From Actinomucor elegans (lineage: Eukaryota > Mucoromycota > Mucoromycetes > Mucorales > Mucoraceae), in NCBI GenBank assembly GCA_026027325.1, contig JAMSLZ010000006.1, positions 1,674,001 to 1,738,000 on the forward strand: a stretch of 64,000 bases of DNA. Direction: 5' to 3'. Both the position numbers and the translations under genes were made by a program. Below, piece after piece: positions 59,190 to 64,000 of the stretch (the stretch's first letter is position 1; every line of letters starts with the position of its first letter). The notes under the pieces were generated by a model. The model saw only the letters and a program-made list of their open reading frames with translations. It did not search any database and was not told the origin of the DNA.

Positions 59190-60157
59190 TTATGTCAATA
59201 AGAATGAAAGTGTGTGTTTTTTGCTATTGAGTTCGTTGTTGGACAACGATGTTTGCGACAAAGTAGGCGAAGGCGATGCATAGCCATGAAGTGATTCTAT
59301 CGGATACATCAGTCCACGTTTTAGTGATTAAGATAAACTTACTTTTAGATTCTTCTTCTTGCTGTTGCTTGCACAGTTTTGTCCATACTACAAAAAGAAC
59401 AATGAAATTAGTATCACCCTGACTCCTGCCGTTACAAAACTCGGATAATGCCCATACTTAAACCGCATGCATTGCACAAGGTACGAGGGCCTAATTTAAA
59501 AAAAGAATATTAACATATCAACATGCCTCAATAAGCTGGTTTGACAAATACCTAGGGGTCCCCTACGCCACTCTGGAGTTTTAGTACTATTGCAAAGCGA
59601 TTAGAATCGATGAGCTAGGACAAATAATACTGCATTACCTATTACATGAATGGCATTGATTTGGCTTTTTCTTCTTTTTCGTAGCAGTTTCGTCATTGCT
59701 GACCTTTTTTGATAGTTAATCTACTGCAGCATAGTGTGTATATATATATATATCTTACTCTATGTCGTTTCAACTGACGTGTATCCTCTCTGGAAAACCA
59801 CGCATATTTAGCTCCATCCAAAACGCGCATCATTCTGCCTGTGTGATCTATCATATTATCCAACTCATGGATGTTGGGTAAGCAAACACGTTTATTTCCG
59901 GTTGCATTAATGAGTGATGGCCCGGCCAGTAATGTCTTTGAGATTTGGGATGCGCAATCATAAACCTTAAATTCAAGAAAAATGTTCGATATTCTGATTG
60001 ATAAAAAGGAGGGAAACATAGTTTACCTCGTCAAGATCTTTGCTGATAACTGAGTGACTTTATAATAGATGAATAACAGTTATTACGTCAAAAGACAGGT
60101 ATACCTTTGTTCGTTCACGACCTGTAATGGCGACAATAAGCAGCTAGGATCGGCCAT
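59190..60157 (-). CDS. Small GATA zinc-finger protein (WC-2-like finger)
   Basis: Eight short exons: 60157-60105, 60057-60027, 59965-59759, 59703-59639, 59586-59552, 59490-59458, 59387-59343, 59296-59190, summing to exactly 192 codons (191 aa). Most exons are too short to stand out as open frames. Splicing produces NQCHSCNSTKTPEWRRGPLG followed by PRTLCNACGLIWTKL, a C-X2-C-X18-C-X2-C GATA finger (Cys about 114, 117, 136, 139). The flanking IWTKLCK resembles the RWAKK segment of WC-2-type factors. A Lys run precedes the finger and a Ser-rich tail follows. Residues 29-97 (including LPNIHELDNMIDHTGRMMRV) form a helical N-domain; no PAS domain is evident. The stop lies 87 bp from the convergent SYF1 stop. 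Likely a DNA-binding regulator; the light link is only by similarity. Confidence 0.82.
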
Positions 60158-61893
60158 CTTTTTGTTATTGTATGCTGGAGAACGAGTAGAATATTGATTG
60201 TGAATCATGATTAAAAAGAAGAAGTGGAAAAAAAAGGAAACACTTTCAAATGCCCTGAATTTAAATATGTAAACAAGAAAACAAAACAATCCAAAAAAAA
60301 AAAAAAAAAAAAAAAGGGAGGTCTAATAGCGGAGCCAGTAGGTTAACCAGGACAAAAACCGACATCGAAGCAAGAGTTGCACGGATATATCGTACAGGAT
60401 ATACATTTTAGCTGTAATGCCTGTAGGAAATTGTCGTACCAAAATTTAACGCAGCAATAGCAGAAAGTTTGACCTCTTTTTGTAAAGGAGATCACATATA
60501 AAACAGTAATTCTATCAAGCTAGAATGAGCTGATTTACTTTACCACAGATTACTACCTAGATAGGGAGCTCCGAGATCATTGAGCAGCGGCAATCGAATA
60601 GTTTACTGCTGCATGTTCATAATATTTTTTCTAATTTTGCATTTAATCAAGATAAATACGCTTTTTTTATTGTTATTATTTTATACTACTAGCTAATCCT
60701 CGGGATTTGCAGCAAATTGTTTTGAGCAGTTATGCGCTCAGGTTAACAAATGCTAGGGAATATATATGCAATGCATACGGTACTTGAATTATATCCAGCT
60801 GGCCAATCAAGATATAAAACGATGCTTATATCAACCCCAAACCGAGAAAAACGAACGCTTCTCAATCAAAGAATAGGCCAATTCACTGGGTTTTCAAGAA
60901 ACTGATTTTTATCAATATGCATCTAGATTAGAAAGTATTAGATAAGAGTATGCAATGCTAGCAGTGACTAAGTATAGCTCTGTTGATCAATCCAGATTAT
61001 AAACTGATATATTCACTAATACTAAACAGAAAAAAAAACATTGAACTGGCTACACTCTTTCAAAAGTGCTCAATATGATAGATTTTAGCGATGAATATAT
61101 AAAACAAGTAATGAGTGAACGTCCTTTTACCAACTATGATCTCAAAATGTCATCTTAACCAAGAACAACTACAGGAAAATGGATGGCTCTTGCACCACAT
61201 GTAGAACATAGTCTGCTCTTTCTAATGCACCAATAGTAGTAGCAAATACAAGAGATTGCTAAATATCGACATGTTGAGATTGGAGCGGACCTGCATTTAG
61301 AAATTCAGGCACATTATTCAAGCAGTTAAATCCATTCTACGTTAACAATAAATAGACATAAATGCATGTTCTTCGAGAGCAATGTAGACCTAAACTTTCT
61401 CTTTTGACTGAGTTAGTCTATATAAAAATAAAGTGACTTATATAAGCGCTAGTGTGGATATATTTCACCTCTGAGGTGCAAACGGAGAATCAAATGGGAT
61501 GCTTAAGGCGTGGTTCATCATGCTACCACTTCCAATCAATCAGCAAACTGAGAGAAATGGTTTCATTCCGGGAAAGCAATAGAGAAAAATGTGCTCTTTC
61601 TGATGAACCAGCTTTTATTTTATAAATAAATATAGACATGAGATTGCTATCTACAAGACCCAGCCTAAATGAACTGGTTTTCTCAATCAAGTAAAGCTGG
61701 CAAGTATGAAAAAGCATGACGAGTGTTTACTTTTTAGTTACATATCAGACTAGAGCATTAGCTTTTTGTGTACATGTATCACATGTAGGGGCATATTTAG
61801 CAGAAAATATATAGTTTATTCGCTTTTAAGCACCTTTCTTTCCTTCTTCCCTTTTTTTTTGTTTTGTTTTTTTGTTTATTATTCTTAACTACT
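60158..61893. other. Divergent intergenic region
   Basis: About 1.7 kb, AT-rich, with an A tract at 60294-60315. A minus-strand fragment near 61260-61180 (TTIGALERADYVLHVVQEPS) reads like protein but stops soon after; it is probably a remnant. No gene is supported. Confidence 0.4.
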
Positions 61894-62226
61894 ATGGTAA
61901 CCTGGTTCTTTGAAAACAATCAATTCACAGACGCGTGGATCCCATTTGATAGAAATAATCAAAAGAAACTTGAATATGTGTATCGACACCATGAAGAAAT
62001 ACTGAATAAAAAGACGGCTCTACAGTTTACAATTGATTTAGATGAAGAAGATGCATCTATACATTCCGATATTCAATATGATCATAATTGTATATATATT
62101 CGCCTAAAGGACTCGCACTTTGAACAAGATATTACACTTTACCCAGTCATGCTGCTGGGCTCTTTACCAGATAGAGATATATTAATTGTTAGAGCAGAAA
62201 TGATGGATCACAACAATAAATATTGA
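61894..62226 (+). CDS. WWE-like small protein
   Basis: Single exon, 110 aa. It begins MVTWFFENNQFTDAWIPFD, the Trp-X-Phe/Tyr ... W-X-P-F pattern of WWE-type or DDHD N-terminal folds, followed by NNQKKLEYVYRHHEEIL, the segment that in these folds binds a ligand or closes the sheet. The rest (LQFTIDLDEEDASIHSDIQY, then DITLYPVMLLGS) forms further predicted strands. The start is the ATG after a T-rich leader; the open frame upstream is a hydrophobic T-tract artefact. WWE domains bind ADP-ribose chains in animals, but the ligand here cannot be inferred. It ends 90 bp from the convergent CRAL-TRIO gene. Confidence 0.7.
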   Translation: MVTWFFENNQFTDAWIPFDRNNQKKLEYVYRHHEEILNKKTALQFTIDLDEEDASIHSDIQYDHNCIYIRLKDSHFEQDITLYPVMLLGSLPDRDILIVRAEMMDHNNKY

Positions 62227-62316
62227 CTAGATTAAACCGAGCCGATCATGACTTGCATGATACCCATTTGTATACGTCATAAGATGGGGTCACTACTACA
62301 TAGTTTATTTTTTGCT

Positions 62317-63965
62317 TTAGAGCGTCATTTGACCTGTGGTTAGACTAAGTAAACTACGCATACCAACCGCATTTCTTGCCGCAGATGGTTTCCCTATCAA
62401 CATGACTTCCATCATTAATAAAAATAAATGCTGAAGAAGTTCTTGCACACCATTTCTTAACAAGACACAAGCGACAATCCAATACAATGTGCCTCGATAA
62501 TGAACCATTTTTTTCAGTATACGCAATGTGATATGTCGCGCTGCACTATTAAACTGCATCATTAGCCGTTTAATAAAATTGCGACCAGTGTCTGGTTCTT
62601 CTTGCTGTTGTCGACGTATGTCTGACAGCTTTTCTGACAGGACCCACGATGGTACACCACCTACAAGGTCTGTTTGAGGACTATCTGCAGGGGGAGGTAC
62701 AACAAACAAGTCGCCTAGTTGTTTGATTGTGGTTCGCAGACGTCCATTGCCTATCTTGGATTGGAGTGAGAGGCTGGAATAAGCTTTTGCTACGCTGGCA
62801 AGATTATTATGACTAGCCACAGGGGTGAGTGAAGCGCGTGGTGTAGCATAAAGGCTGAAACTAGAAGGCGGTCTTGTCAGTGTCATGCTCAACAGAGGCG
62901 AGTGTGTGTCATAGTAGATGGATGAAGTAGAACTGCGTCGGCTGATACAAGGTGATACATTTCTATATTTGTTATAGTAAGCATCGCTGCTTAGATGCCA
63001 TTCAAATGGATCAGTGCCTCCTAGATCTATTAAATATATATTAGACAGCTTCTTTTATTAGATAGATATATATATTATACATGTACCTATAATCAAGTCT
63101 TGTTCTTGTATACAAGCCAGCAATTCATGTCGTTTCGGAAAGTTGATTTTGGACTTGGTTTCATTGGATAATACCAGCTTACACATTTGCCACAATCCTT
63201 GATACATCCAGCCAAAATTGATGAAATTGACAGTACCAGTCAGTCCAGGGTATCTTCTCAATAATGTAATAAAAGACTTGAACAAATTCATGTCCTATTA
63301 CTATAGAATTAGCGTCTAAAGTTTTCTTCCAATGTAACTTACTGTTGGTAATGAACTGGCATTCTTAAAGTCTACAAGTACCATGGTATCTAAGATGACC
63401 GGATGATCTACATTGGCTTCTATTCTTTCTTTGGTCATATCCCAGGTTAGCAAACGCGCAGTTTCTAGCACAAACACCACCAGTGGGGTCAAGAATTCTG
63501 TCACATCCGTGCCAACAGGCGCTTTGGGCAAATAAGCCAAATGAACCATCAGTACAGGTCGATTCACTTTATCTGTTTTATGAAAATAAACTAGAGGTTT
63601 TGTCAGGAAATCCTCTGATATCGCTGGGATACGAATATTGTCGATGTTTGCCATGATTCTCCACCGTATTGTGTCTAATAAAAGCGAGAGAGCTGTTGGT
63701 AAAGAGTAGTTGTTTTTGCGCAAGAACCGAAATAGGGTAGCTACAGTAATATGGGTGAGTATGTCATTGTATAAACTTGCTTTGCCAATATACCTCGGTC
63801 TTGAATAAACTCGTTTAATGTATCCGTTTCCTCCACAGAAAGATGGAATTCTTGTATCAAGTGAGGCACTTCACGTCGTATTGCATTTTGTATACTATCA
63901 ATTGTACGTTCGTGCGCTATGTATAATTCATTGTTCTCTATATGTCTTTTAAAATGAAAATCCAT
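62317..63965 (-). CDS. CRAL-TRIO (Sec14-like) lipid-binding protein
   Basis: Four exons: 63965-63794, 63740-63343, 63294-63087, 63026-62317, giving 495 aa; the introns are 53, 48 and 60 nt. The N-terminal CRAL-TRIO-N helices include RATLFRFLRKNNYSLPTALS and LLLDTIRWR. The lipid-binding lobe has PLVYFHKTDKVNRPVLMVHL and FKSFITLLRRYPGLTGTVNF, then the domain end DLGGTDPFEWH. A Ser/Pro-rich linker leads to a hydrophobic C-terminus (GTLYWIVACVLLRNG, LLQHLFLLMMEVMLIG) that may be a membrane anchor, unlike soluble Sec14. The start MDFHFKRHIENN is the first ATG, 35 bp from the window edge; a further upstream exon cannot be excluded. Lipid specificity is unknown. Confidence 0.88.
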
Positions 63966-64000
63966 TTCTGCTTCCAACAAACAACAACAACAAAAAAAAA

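Noticed and set aside
1..64000. tRNA, rRNA, CRISPR arrays, replication origins
   Set aside because: No cloverleaf with a T-loop consensus, no rRNA-like GC-rich block and no regular spaced repeats were seen; a covariance search would be needed to exclude tRNAs fully.

Overview
The window is nuclear DNA of a filamentous fungus, most likely a Mucoromycota (Mucorales-type) genome. The evidence is AT-rich sequence, dense spliced genes with very short GT-AG introns (mostly 46-75 nt, with CTAA-like branch sites close to the acceptor), an animal-like complement that includes ELMO and DENND6 homologues, and a degraded LINE. I rebuilt exon structures by hand from frame, splice sites and family conservation; most spliced genes close to an exact multiple of three.

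Layout. 1-3139: 5' part of a NIPA-type Mg2+ transporter, then a DEF1-like CUE/poly-Q protein, both minus. 4891-6857: a divergent arsenic pair, an ACR3 arsenite efflux pump with an unusual Cys-repeat N-terminus facing an intronless thioredoxin-fold ArsC arsenate reductase. 7400-9150: a decayed LINE. 10954-14973: a disordered hypothetical protein and a 9-exon class II fumarase. 17073-22144: a DHA1-type MFS transporter, two possible small genes, and a PIP 5-kinase. 22500-23400: a broken gene of unknown family. 24412-26798: ELMO/CED-12. 28407-30142: four-RRM RNA-binding protein. 32288-39299: an acidic hypothetical protein, a MARVEL-like four-TM protein divergent from fimbrin, a protein with SIM-like repeats, and a CCDC97 homologue. 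40059-40283: a perfect 87-bp inverted repeat. 41682-45952: a hypothetical protein and a 12-exon DENND6 homologue. 48785-51374: a fungal membrane protein convergent with mitochondrial uL15. 53329-60157: mitochondrial SHMT, the splicing factor SYF1, and a small GATA zinc-finger gene broken into eight exons. 61894-63965: a WWE-like small protein convergent with a CRAL-TRIO protein.

Functional links. ArsC reduces arsenate and ACR3 exports the arsenite, so the pair forms a two-gene resistance module with a 193-bp shared promoter. PIP5K, fimbrin, ELMO and DENND6 all belong to membrane/actin/Rab-Rac biology but are scattered, not clustered. The rest are unrelated housekeeping genes. I saw no tRNA, rRNA, CRISPR or intact transposon by eye. 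The intergenic stretches are AT-rich with homopolymer tracts.
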